Source of the DNA: Echinarachnius parma
Taxonomy: Eukaryota; Echinodermata; Echinoidea; Clypeasteroida; Echinarachniidae
Length of the DNA stretch: 64,000 nucleotides
Direction of reading: 5' to 3'
NCBI GenBank assembly: GCA_037951105.1
Contig: JBAMJV010007965.1
Span: forward strand, 1-64,000
Of the stretch, positions 13,929 through 24,599 are shown in pieces. The notes below the pieces were generated by a model. It was not told where the DNA came from and made no database searches. It was given only the letters and a program-made list of their open reading frames with translations. The number at the start of each line of letters is the position of its first letter. Positions within the stretch are counted from its first letter, which is position 1. Made by a program: the position numbers and the translations under genes.

Positions 13929-15908
13929 ATAATAAGCCTTTTCGTAATTACGATTTGCGCATGCGCGACGATCACGACAAGCGTTTCCGGGTCAGGTCAT
14001 TTTCCCTAAAAAACACCGAATTCAGACTGCGTTGCGTTCTTGCTGAGCTCACGAAAAACCGACCCCAAACTTATGCTCTTTCTTCTACAATTAAATCACT
14101 AAAACACCAGACTTACTTAATTAATGTCCATAATTAATAGTGGACATCATAATTTCAATGCATATTTATCACTTTTTGTTCAAAGATTGTGTTTTTCCGT
14201 TACTTGGGGGGATATACAAATGTTTTAAAATGTGTGTAAAAATCATGTGAAATGACGCACTATTTTTTGCCTTAATTTTGTTCTTTTTAATGTTGTCAAA
14301 TCAGTTTTTTTGATGTATTGTCTATTATATTCTGGTAAAAGAAGGTATGAACTACCTATATTTTGATTATTTTATAAACTCTCATAGGCTACATTTTTTA
14401 CAATAATCTTTTAAAAATGATATCTAAAACCGATTTTATGACAGAATCTGTCTTTCATTTCGCCGGAATATGTTTCATGTCCGTAATCCTAGCATTCATT
14501 TCCGTAAATCTGCATTTGTCTAATATTGGAAGTGATTTTAGGGACATGTACAATCCATAAAAGTTCATGAGACCAGTCATTTACTTCATTAAATCTGTTA
14601 TATAACTCTACAAAAAGTGTATAAAAGCAGCAGACTAGATCGTCGTACGGACACTGTACAGACATTGGGCCGCCTGCGTGGGCGGTAAATCCCAAGCGCT
14701 GTCCGATGCCTGGCATAAAAAGGCCTAGTCGAATACGCGCATTTCGTGACACTGGCCTGCAGTCATTCATGGTTTGTAATACCAAATCAAAAGGTCAAAT
14801 CAAAAGGTCAAATCAGTTATCTGGATGTATTGGCTATTTTATTCTGTTAAAAGAGGGTATGAACTACCTAATTATCGATTTTTTATACAATCTCATAGAC
14901 TAGATTTTATACAGTAGTCTTTGATAAATGATATCTAACTCGAGTTTTGTGACAGGATCTGTAATTCATTTCGCCGGAACATGTTTCTGTCCGTAATTCT
15001 AGCATTAATTTCCGTAAATCTGTATTTGTATACTATTGAAAGTGATTTTAGTGACTTGTACATTCCACAAAAGTTCATGAGACGAGTCATTTACTTCATT
15101 AAATATGTTTTATAACTCTTTAAAAAGTCACGGAAAGCAGCAGGCTGAATCGTCGTACGGACGCTGTACAGATATTGGGCCGCCTGCGTCGGCGGTGAAA
15201 TCCAAGCGCTGTTCGGTGCTTCGGCTAGAAGGCCTACGCGCATTCTGTGACACTGGCTTGTAGCTTTATGGTATATAAAACCAATTTATAAGTGGTTTAG
15301 AATAATTTTAAAACTTGGTTTATACAAAGAAAACAATATTTCTCGACATCTGATACGCATGAAATCCAACAAATATAAGCAAGTATTTTAAATAAATGTA
15401 TTAAACATCACGTCGAATACAAGCCAGAGTTCATACACGAAATATAGGATTATGGGACCGAACGGCGCTTGGAATTCATCCCCGACGGAGGCGGTCTAAT
15501 AACAGCTCCACTTCCGTACAGAATTTTAGTATGCTGCTTCTTGTGAACTTTCCAAGAGTTATACATCTTTTTTGATGAAACAAATAATTGTTTTTAAGAG
15601 CTTTTATAAGTTCAATAAGTGTCTAAAATCATTTACCTGATTGAAAATCTTAAGATTTACGGAAATAAATGCATAAATTCACCTACGGAACAGGCTCCGG
15701 CGAAAATTTTGACAAATTCAGCCGGAAATCGATTTCAGAACACCGACTTTCGCGAGATTTATTACACACACACAGGCACCCGCGCGCGCGCGCACAGCTC
15801 GCGTTTGTTTTGGCTTTCTTCATTCACCGATTTTTGGGGGAAAATGACCCCGCGACCTGTGACGTCACGCGAGCCCATTGTGTAATTACGAAAAGGCTTA
15901 TTATATCC
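13929..15908. mobile_element. Non-autonomous TIR element, about 1.98 kb
   Basis: Ends ATATAATAAGCCTTTTCGTAA and its reverse complement (15885-15908). Looser inverted similarity continues for about 100 bp (GGTCAGGTCATTTTCCC near 13992 against GGGAAAATGACCCCGCGACC near 15838). The interior has no transposase and contains a tandem duplication (14298-14768 and 14811-15262). No target duplication could be fixed. Confidence 0.65.
14298..15262. repeat. Two-copy tandem duplication, about 0.5 kb per unit
   Basis: Shared strings in order include GAAGTGATTTTAG, CATAAAAGTTCATGAGAC (or CACAAAAG), TCGTCGTACGGAC, GTACAGA.ATTGGGCCGCC and GACACTGGC. The copies are clearly diverged (roughly 85% by eye) and are internal to the 13929-15908 element. 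Confidence 0.7.
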
Positions 15909-16798
15909 TACTTTATTGACTACAAAATAAAAGAATAAGACATAACAAGCCACGACATAAATTTACTAGCATGTAATGAAACAATATTGCAACACTCTTG
16001 AATACAAACAAATTAATGAATACAAACATTGCAATTACGCTTTTCAAATTTATTTTGAATTATGAGTACGTTGTACTTTCTGCATTCGTCCACAGCTGCA
16101 TACACCAATCGTTTATTATAACAATCTAACAAATCGTATATCATTAATTATAATTTGCACACGCTTGCTTTCTCCATCTAGCTCATACTGTGCTTTGATT
16201 AGTGAATACTCCTTAATTTATTATCTGATGATGGACGTCATGTATGACGTTTTGTTATCCGGGTCATTCTGTATATTTAAGTATGGAATATTGACATGTC
16301 TAAAATAAATATTGTTCCTTCATTGTTTACTTTACACATTTAGATAATTTTCAAGAATACATATGAGTTTGATATAAACAAATACAAATGATCTGTTGAT
16401 GAAATATTTATAATATTAATCGAAACTTGTAATGGGATGCATACAAGTACGTAGTGAAGTAGGATCTAAAAATAACTGTGCTAGTTATTGGTTTCTCCTT
16501 CCACATCCTTATCATTATACAATGTATAATATGGAGCTAAATGTTGACAATTCATTCACTTCATATTAAATAACTCGCAAGACTAACAGACAATCTGAAC
16601 AAATCTGCAAACATAACATGTTAACAGCTAGATTAAATAAATTAATTAAATTTAATTAACTTTACTCATACGATATGGTGTGTACTTGTGCCCCGACCTG
16701 GTCAACATTGTGTATTATCTTATTGGCGAGATTACTGATCCAAAATATTCTTGTGATTTTGTCTTTTTCTTTCTTTCTTCTATAACTCTTCTAACTCC
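15909..16798. other. No feature recognised
   Basis: AT-rich intergenic DNA with no supported exon and no copy elsewhere in the window. Confidence 0.4.
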
Positions 16799-17804
16799 CA
16801 ATTTTCTCTCCCTTTTTTCTCCTTGTCTTGTTTTTTAATTGTTTTAAATTATTTTTGTTTCATTCTAAGTAGTAGTCATCATTGTTTGTAGACCATTTAA
16901 TGTTATTTACTACAGGTGGAGGTTTCCCTGTAGTATTACTAAGTAGTGGTAGTATAGTAGTATTGATAGTGGTAGTAGTAGTAGTTGTAGTAGTAGTAGT
17001 ATACATGTAGTTTAAGGTAATTTAACAGTAACTTTTGAGGGCGCTGCACCCTACAAGCCTTGCTTCTTAGCAGCGCCCTCCATTTTCAACAATTATCTAT
17101 TACTGATTTGTATATGTGTATTTTATCTATTTCATAACTCCTGTAAGAATGCATTTTGTATTTCATTTTGTAAATTATACTTTTGTTAAAAATGAAAAAT
17201 AAATTAACTGAACTGAACTGAATTATGGAATTTCCATACCTACAGGATAGAATATATACAGGACCCACCAGGCTCCATTATGCAATTGATTAAATATGTC
17301 TTATTTTCTCTCCCTTTTTTCTCCTTGTCTTGTTTTTTAATTGTTTTAAATTATTTTAGTTTCATTCTAAGTAGTAGTCATCATTGTTTGTAGACCATTT
17401 AATGTTATTTACTACAGGGGGAGGTTTCCCTGTAGTATTACTAAGTAGTGGTAGTATAGTAGTATTGATAGTGGTAGTAGTAGTAGTTGTAGTAGTAGTA
17501 GTATACATGTAGTTTAAGGTAATTTAACAGTAATTTTTGAGGGCGCTGCACCCTACAAGCCTTGCTTCTTAGCAGCGCCCTCCATTTTCAACAATTATCT
17601 ATTACTGATTTGTATATGTGTATTTTATCTATTTCATAACTCCTGTAAGAATGCATTTTGTATTTCATTTTGTAAATTATACTTTTGTTAAAAATTAAAA
17701 ATAAATTAACTGAACTGAACTTAATTATGGAATTTCCATACCTAGAGGCTAGAATATATACAGGACCCACCAGGCTCCATTATGCAATTGATTAAATATG
17801 TCTT
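16799..17804. repeat. Perfectly phased tandem duplication, about 502 bp x 2
   Basis: Units at about 16799-17301 and 17302-17804 are almost identical (single differences such as TTTTTGTTTC versus TTTTAGTTTC). Each contains a GTAGTAGTAG tract, GAGGGCGCTGCACCC...GCAGCGCCCTC as a small inverted pair, and AAATAAATTAACTGAACTGAAC. High identity indicates a recent duplication. Non-coding. Confidence 0.85.
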
Positions 17805-18149
17805 ATAAAGGCGTGTATAGTAATAATAATAATTTATAATGGTGACCACCTGGCAAAGAACACTGACATATAAATATGTTTGGGTACTATTGTGTGATAT
17901 CAAACATTTACCGAAGGGTTGTGTAATTCATAAACAATGCAATTAATTGCTATCACTTACTAAACCATTTTGGCCTCATTGTTCCGAATGCGCCAGTTCT
18001 ATTCATGCATACGTTTGGAGACAATATAATCGCGGACGATGCATTTGACCTAGAAAGGTAGTCTATACATTTATTTAGACACACATTTTTCTGAACTTTG
18101 TGGTGGACTGGACTACTAAAAAACTTATGTTTACAATAATATTAGTTTT

Positions 18150-18260
18150 TGATGGTGGTACATTCAAATATACACAATATCCAAACTGAAACAATATAAG
18201 TAAAACTGACGTTAGCATTTTCACATCAGTAATCCAACTTGTCCAATATGAAGTAGATAT
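18150..18260 (-). other. Hydrophobic exon-like segment downstream of KCTD-like copy 1
   Basis: On the minus strand, ATGCTAACGTCAG starts a short frame reading MLTSVLLILFQFGYCVYLNV, like a signal peptide or membrane helix. The inverted duplicate at about 28475-28560 keeps the frame as DVKALTAALFVLVLFQFGY. Preservation of hydrophobic character in both copies suggests a coding exon of an unrecognised gene, or a drifting remnant. No flanking exons were identified. Confidence 0.3.
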
Positions 18261-18651
18261 TGGTCCGATTTCCATACACAAATGTTTTAACAAAAATTAT
18301 GCCTCATTTACACCGATTTGATGGTCTAGTATATATGTAATATTCGAAAGTGTAACATTCGGGAAATGAAACAGGTCTCATTGGTGTATTGAAGGAAAAT
18401 ACTATTGTATTTCAATTACCTTGATAGAGTAAACAAACAAAATAACACATATGAAATCCGTTACAGAAATGTAGAAATTTGGGAATGATCAAGATTCACC
18501 ACATTGTCTGTGGTTATGAAATAATTATATTTATTAATCATAGTAATAACGATGCCTCTTTTCATATGATCTAATTAAAGCGTTCGACAATATCATAACT
18601 ATGTATTGATACTATTAATAACATGCCATATACCGAGACCAAGGGCATGAA

Positions 18652-19227
18652 TTACAAGCGTTCAAAAACCCACGATTCATCCCTTCTCTTGGATTCAGCA
18701 TACTTAGGGTTGCAATTCTTAACGGTGAATCTAAAATCGGATATTATGTTTTTGAGTCTTAAGACCACATCGTCAGTAGTATCACTACCATTTGGGAGGA
18801 CATCTGCTTCCATGATATTAGAAATCGTGGCTGTCGCACCCGCTTGGGAATTATTTGTGAACCCAAATTGTAACTTATGCTTCACCTTCTCTTTTATGTC
18901 CTCAATTGTACTTTTTTCACCTCGAAGCCTGCATTTCTCGGCTGATTTTATCATCACCAAAGACTCAATCTTGGGTCGTCTAGATGTGCGCTCCTGTTTA
19001 GCTTTCTCAATAACACGTACCAGTGGTTGTTGGAGCTGGTAGAAGGCGGCCTTTTTCTCCTCCATGTCAAGCTCCTTGAAGTTATCTGGCAACATGTGCA
19101 ACATGGGCGAGATGAGTTCGTAATCGCGCTGGAAGTTGAGCAGGTACCTAAACATTGAATTGTCTCTATTGGTGGAGCATCCTCCCTGGTCGTCCGTTAC
19201 CATGGCTTCAAACCTGGAGTCAGCCAT
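18652..19227 (-). CDS. KCTD/BTB (T1-type)-like protein, copy 1
   Basis: 191 residues, intronless, ATG at 19227. Residues ~24-75 match the second half of the K+-channel tetramerisation (BTB_2/KCTD) domain: SMFRYLLNFQRDYE, then LPDNFKELDMEEKKAAFYQLQQPL, as in KCTD proteins (FRYILNFLR, PEDFKEL, EA.YYQLQPL). The first half of the BTB fold, with the usual N.GG.xF motif, is absent, so the protein is truncated or has an unseen upstream exon. The C-terminal ~100 residues, ending WVFERL, are not identified. KCTD proteins usually oligomerise and often act as cullin-3 adaptors; that is family knowledge only. A divergent inverted paralog lies at 27006-27617. Confidence 0.65.
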   Translation of the reverse strand: MADSRFEAMVTDDQGGCSTNRDNSMFRYLLNFQRDYELISPMLHMLPDNFKELDMEEKKAAFYQLQQPLVRVIEKAKQERTSRRPKIESLVMIKSAEKCRLRGEKSTIEDIKEKVKHKLQFGFTNNSQAGATATISNIMEADVLPNGSDTTDDVVLRLKNIISDFRFTVKNCNPKYAESKRRDESWVFERL

Positions 19228-19505
19228 TGTGTTACTCTGAAAGAGTTTCTATCAGGATCTTCTCGACGATCAATATATCTCTCGTTCAGGTATGAACAAA
19301 GCGACAGAATATTCAGAGTTTTCAAAATGTTATAAAAATGTATCAGGAGCTACGCGACGGTCAATTACGTTCTGGATAGGTTTAAGTATGAACAAAGTGA
19401 CAGAAAGTTGAGAGTTTTCAAAATGATGACAAATGTTTTATATCGAGGATCTACTGGTTCAGGTATGAACGAATTCCCGACAGACAGTGATATTTTCAAA
19501 ATGTT
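19228..19505 (-). repeat. Leader of KCTD-like copy 1: degenerate tandem repeat, three units
   Basis: GTTCAGGTATGAACAAAGCGACAG, then a TCAGAGTTTTCAAAATG-type end, recurs at about 19285, 19380 and 19456 (period 75-95 bp). The homologous leader of copy 2 (about 26810-27000) has similar units with CATACCTG.ACCAGAGA and TATTGATCGT. The repeats precede the start codon and look like 5' UTR sequence. Confidence 0.55.
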
Positions 19506-19800
19506 ACTATTGCTCGAAGGATGTTGATACACAAGCAATACAGCCTCTGACTGATATTAATGTCCGTATGCTCTTGGATCACTATGTAGAAGCAAGTGTG
19601 GTTTGCGTTTTTCCTACGACGCAAAAGAACGAAATCGTACATTGCCTGGTCTATAATATCTGTCTTATCTGAACTCTTGATCTGGCAGCTAATTTGTAAT
19701 AACTTTATTGTAAATAATTAACTTCTGTCACGTCGTCTACTGTTCTAGATTATTGGCACTAGACCGATCTGCAACTGATACCGAGTTTATCTTTGTCGAC
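19506..19800 (-). promoter_or_regulatory. Putative promoter/5' region of KCTD-like copy 1
   Basis: The reverse complement matches 26505-26700 upstream of copy 2 (for example GACAGAAGTTAATTATTTAC, GTTATTACAAATTAGCTGCC, TATTATAGACCAGGCAAT). Conservation on the upstream side of both genes suggests a shared promoter region; the start site is unknown. Confidence 0.45.
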
Positions 19801-20642
19801 CAAATTGCAAATATTGTAATTATTTGTAAGGTCTGTTTTGTACTCCAACCGGAGAGGCGATTACATCTATAGTCCCGCTCTCACTCACACGGCTCTCTTT
19901 GATATCACATTGATGTAAAGAAGCCAATGAGTCGCTTATGCCTTTTGATATACTAATATACATAATGCAATCGTACAATCGATGTCTTCATTAAGCATAT
20001 TTATCAATTGATATCGATGTATTCATTAAGCATATTAATCAATTGCTATCCAGGTACGTATACTGTCTAATCAAAGAAACTTGGGAAGTCCATGTAGTAT
20101 TTATAGAATGAGATCGTTGCGATGTCATGCACTTGAACATCCTTTATTATTTCTTTATATTCGAGAATATCCGTTATCTGATTAATGATCATGCACGCAT
20201 GAAACAAATAATATTTGCGTACAACTTGACACAGTAATCCCTATTTATCCTTAAAATTCCCCATATGAGTGTATTCGGCTAATCTGTATTTGAAAAGTTC
20301 CATTCCAAAAGGCGCTAAATCCGCTTTGGGAAAAAATCACATATATTTGTCCGAATTTGTGCACAAGTCATGCATAATTATGGAAAAATGGAACAACTTT
20401 TCGCCATATTTTCGTATTTTGTCTCAAAAATCGTGTTTATAAGTAGCTACGTATAGTTTTCCACACGATAGCGAATGAATTCAGCACCCGCTGGAAATAA
20501 GCTGCTCATTTGTACATGTATATTATAAAATGGTGAGTTTTGTAATGATTGTCCTTTCATATACGATATAACAAACAAAGTATACATGCATTGCACAAGG
20601 CATTGTAGAGTCCGTTATTTCGTATTTATTTATTTTTATTGT
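19801..20642. other. Intergenic; short recurring repeat at about 20045-20120
   Basis: Contains GTCTAATCAAAGAAACTTGG, the inverse of a segment also seen near 22605, 39490 and 40590, and ends with CATTCCAAAAGGCGCTAAATCC (20303-20324), an end of the mini-MITE at 33604. No exon is supported. Confidence 0.4.
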
Positions 20643-21170
20643 TTAAAGGGGTAGTACAGTTTTGGTAAGGCTGAACTTTATTAACCAAAACCTGCACAGT
20701 AACATTACAAACTAATAGTTATAACTCCACCAAGCTCGACAGGTATACAAAGTTATAAACGAATATGTAAAAAGCCCATTATCATTAAAAAAGAGCCATT
20801 AAAACACAAGAGGGCGCTCTCTAAAAAGGCATTGATTTTAACCATTTTTTAAACAAAATTATGCATGTGATGTTTTATTGAAATCATGATTAAATAGAGA
20901 GATCATCAACAACTATCTTTTGAACATTTTTGAAAAAGTGTATGCATTTTTAAAATTTTTGAAAACTAATCTTATTATTTGGGCCCCAAATAATTATAAT
21001 TTCAGATATATTTATTGATATTTCAGCCGTTTCTGGACCGATTTTGACCAAATAAAGTTTATTCCGCCATTAATTTGCATGTTCTCTCAAATTCGACACT
21101 CAGTTTTTCATTACCCATCACAAACAAATTGTGATGTGCAGCGCATTCTCTACCAAAATCTTGCTGATTT
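20643..21170. mobile_element. MITE family 1, copy 2 (degraded right end)
   Basis: Starts TTTAAAGGGGTAGTACAGTTTTGG and shares the internal CATTACAAACTAATAGTTATAAC and AGAGGGCGCTCTCTAAA segments of the family. The right end (GCGCATTCTCTACCAAAAT, about 21151-21169) lacks the terminal CCCTTTAA. Confidence 0.65.
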
Positions 21171-22277
21171 GGGGCGACAACAAAGGACGGGTTAGGGTCC
21201 CGTGGATGAGTGTCTTTTGTTATAGCAATAGTTGTTAGTTTGTTGCGATGGGAAAGCAAGTATTCGTGGGATTTTAATTTACTTGGCAACTATTTCCTTT
21301 ATTTGGAAAATGGAGTGTTCTCTTGTCCCCTGAGCAGTGGAGACTGATAGGTTTATGTGTATGTACGTGCTAAAGCACACTTCTAATTTTGGGAATGGTA
21401 GGCTGTTAAAGTAGAATTTCTTTGATTTTAATTTAGATTAAGCTCATATTTCATATTTTATACATAATCCATAAGACGAATATTACAAATAAGTATTTCA
21501 ATCATTATTACTGAGGAGCTTTCATCATTGAAAAAACGGTAATTCGTAAACCAGTATTATGCATCAAAAGTCCCGCCGAAACCAGCTGAAATACTGTGAC
21601 GTTAAGTAGTGCGCAAGTCATCATTAGCAGACGATGTCCGATATAATAACAAACACATTTTATAGTGCCTTTTTAACATGACTCTGTTCAATCATCTTGT
21701 TTATTACTTAAAACATCTATAATTATTTGTTCCTCTGATTCACTCTTGAAAGCACTTTGCTGTCTGTTGACACACAATTTTCCCGTAAAGCATGCGCACA
21801 ACTGCAAATTCAGCGACACCCGCATCAAATACAGTTGTTGAACAATGGGTCAATAGAATTGTGCCCAGACTTCGGTGGGTCTTTCAAGTAGATATAGTAG
21901 GACGGTTTGTGACTTACTGCATTGCATTTGTTATCATTTCCGTAAATGTCTCCGAGTGAATAAATATTGTGTATAAGTCGAGGTGAACCTCGACCCTTTT
22001 CTATCTAGGCACCCATATCTGATAAAGTACAATAATTATTTAACCCATGAGGGCTTCAGTTTAAATTCCGGATGGAATATTTTGGAGGGAAACCAACCAA
22101 GGGGAACCAAGAACCCTTTTTACAAAATGCAATTAAATAAATGCCCTTTCGTGGCAGGAATACACGTTTAGCAGGCAATACAAGTGCACTAGTGGTTGTC
22201 TGCTCATCTGTGTGCATTATTTATGCTATTTCGCGGTATGATAGGAATAATATATAAGGCTGTCATTATCTTTATTA
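21171..22277. other. No feature recognised
   Basis: AT-rich DNA between a MITE and the L1-like element. No exon or shared repeat is supported. Confidence 0.35.
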
Positions 22278-22615
22278 ATGTCTTTGTTCGAGTCAGATAA
22301 AATAAATTCTAATTTGACTTTTCTGTCATTAAATGTAACAGGTCTTAGAGAAACGGTTAAGAGGAGGAATGTATTTGAATGGTGTAAAAATAAAGGAAGT
22401 CATATTATTTTTTTGCAAGAAACGTATAGTACTCATGAAGTTGAAGAAAATTTGAAGTTAGATTGGAGAGGGCCAATGAATTTTAGTCGTGGGACAAATC
22501 ATAGTATATGAATTTTAGTTTTGGTTTTAAGAAACAAACGATATTACAGGGAAGATACATTCTTTTTAAAGGTGAAGTTCAAGGAGTAAAGGTATTGTTT
22601 TGTAAATAAGAAGTG
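22278..22615 (+). pseudogene. L1/Tx1-like LINE, 5' fragment (start of ORF2 endonuclease)
   Basis: Frame from 22278 encodes NLTFLSLNVTGLRE, then HIIFLQETYS, the first two motifs of the APE-type endonuclease of L1-like LINEs (the catalytic Asn and Glu). It is interrupted by a stop at about 22509 after SRGTNHSI and continues in frame with GILVLVLRNKRYY-like sequence. It ends near 22605, where an unrelated repeat and then MITE family 1 begin. The rest of the endonuclease and most of the reverse transcriptase are absent. Confidence 0.7.
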
Positions 22616-23407
22616 GACTTCCCACGTTTGTTTTATTAGACTGTACTCAAGTCGATAACAACTGATAAAACGGGGTAATTCAGTTTTGGTAAAGAGGGCG
22701 CTGCACGAACTATTTTTTGCGTGAGATAATGAAAAACTGATTGTAAAATTAAAAAGAGCACTAAATTTTAATGACAGAATAAGCTTGATTCGATCAAAAT
22801 CGGTTCAGCAAGGGCTGAATTATCAAAAAATGTATCCCATCGGAATACATCTGGGCCCCATATTTATTCGATAATTTTTTTTACAAATTAAAACAAATGC
22901 TAAAGGCCCAGTCCCATACTGACGATTTTCAAGGCGACTCGCAACGACTCGCAACGATTTACTAGAACGAATCGACTCGATTTAGCCACGATTTAACAAC
23001 GAATTGGGAAGAATTGTACGGCGACTCAATACGAATATTCGGTCTTCGTCGTTGTTCGACGAGTCGGTTCGTCCTTCTTTTGTCTTTAACCATTGCGGTT
23101 GAAAAATCGTGGCAGAAAAAAAGTTGTGGTCCCGTAGAGGCGATTTTTACGGCGACTCGCAACGAATTATCATTCGTGGAGAAAATCGCTTGAGTCGTCG
23201 CGAGTCGTTGTAGTTCGTTGCGAGTCGTTGTAATTCGTTCTGCGAACCGTTGCGCATCGCGAATAACGCCATGAATCGTGTTAGCACAACGAATGTTTTG
23301 GGACTGTTCAAAACTATCGCCATGTCGCGACGATTTCCTTTCATTCTTTTTAGGGAACAATAGGGCAGTGCACCATATGAACAATCAGACTTGTTTGAGT
23401 CAGTTCC

Positions 23408-23953
23408 ATGGGCGTAGATCTGTCATTAAAGGAACTACGGCGTCTAGATGGACTAATTTTCACAATTAGGCTCTCTACACGTAATTTTTCCTCAAGAAAA
23501 GAAATTTGGCAGTCATTTCCCATGAAATCAATCAATTTTAGGGTAATTAGTAAATATCTAATTGTCCTGGGAACGCCCCTTTTAAATCGCCAAAATGTGA
23601 CGTCATCTAAAGAACGGACTAATTAATTAAATTCTGTAGATGACGTAAGCCAATGAATTGTCAATCACATGTCAATCACGCTGCCGATTCTGGTCCCTAA
23701 ATGTGGGCGTGGCGTAAACTGGCTGCTAAGTGATATTTGGCATCAGAAAATTAGTCTAAAATCACTACTGTGTTTAATTTTATGGAGTTTTTTTTCGGCA
23801 GACCTATTTTACAAGTCATCAACTATGGAATAAGTGCCAAAGTACGTTGTATTCTTTAGTTCCTTTAATACAATTCAACAGGGGGATGATCTATTCATTT
23901 ACCCCCTACCCCTCTCGTGATGAATAGGTATTACGTAAGTCTTTACGCCTATT
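23408..23953. mobile_element. Palindromic element (GGGCGTAGA), nested, itself interrupted
   Basis: GGGCGTAGATCTGTCA (from 23411) and the right part, with GGGGGATGATCTATTCAT, GAATAGGTATTACGTAA and TTTACGCC (to about 23951), correspond to the uninterrupted copy at 39985-40100. The section 23426-23868 is extra and is a further insertion. Confidence 0.55.
23426..23868. mobile_element. Innermost small TIR element (TTAAAGGAACTA)
   Basis: TTAAAGGAACTA at 23426-23437 is the exact inverse of TAGTTCCTTTAA at 23857-23868. It is absent from the homologous copy at 39985-40100, which gives an empty-site comparison. The interior is non-coding. Confidence 0.55.
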
Positions 23954-24599
23954 GTCAGTTCAAAAACGGAAAGCGCCGATCTGCACAACGAAGCGATACG
24001 ATTCGCAACGAATTGCAACGATGTGGAACGACTTGACACGAATATGCAACGGTAAATACAATAGTTTTTGGTAACAATCGTCGTGGCGTGGCGATTGTTT
24101 TGAACAGTTGAAGACGGCGATTTTGGCTCCGCTTTCACGATTTTCTTCACGATGCGCAACGGTTTTTGGGGAAAAACCGATACGATGTAACACGATGCAA
24201 CACGACCATGGCGATTTTCTCGACGGATGTCAAATCGTTGCGATTCGCCGTGAATATCGTCAGTATGGGACTGGGCCTTTACACCTTTTCAAACATTTTC
24301 CAAAGGTTTTTAAAAAGTTGTTAATGATCTCTCTATTGAATCATTATTTCAACAAAATATCACATGCATAATTTTGTATGAGAAATGGTTTAAACTAATG
24401 TTTTTTTAGAGAGCGCTCTTTTGTTTTTAATGGCTTTTTTGAATAATAACAGGGTTTTCAGTCGTTTGTAATTTTAGTCGTTTGTAATGTTGTATACCTT
24501 TCGAGCATGGTGGAGTTATAACTATCAGTTTGTAATATTATTGTGCGGGTATTGGTTACTAAAGCTCACCCTTACTAAAATTATACTACATACTATATC

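Larger units (their letters stand above)
22902..24280. mobile_element. Foldback element (AAAGGCCCAGTCCCATACTG), about 1.38 kb, nested
   Basis: The ends AAAGGCCCAGTCCCATACTG...(22902) and its reverse complement (to 24280) are perfect for about 25 bp. Subterminal regions are full of CGACTCGCAACGA-type repeats in opposite orientation on the two sides. Flanking TA may be the target duplication. No transposase. Confidence 0.75.
22666..24592. mobile_element. MITE family 1, copy 4, inside the L1-like element and itself invaded
   Basis: Left part 22666-22901 (GGGGTAATTCAGTTTTGGTAAAGAGGGCGC) and right part 24281-24592 (TTATAACTATCAGTTTGTAAT, CCTTACTAAAATTATACTA) correspond to the two halves of the family. 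Between them lies the foldback element 22902-24280. Confidence 0.65.
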
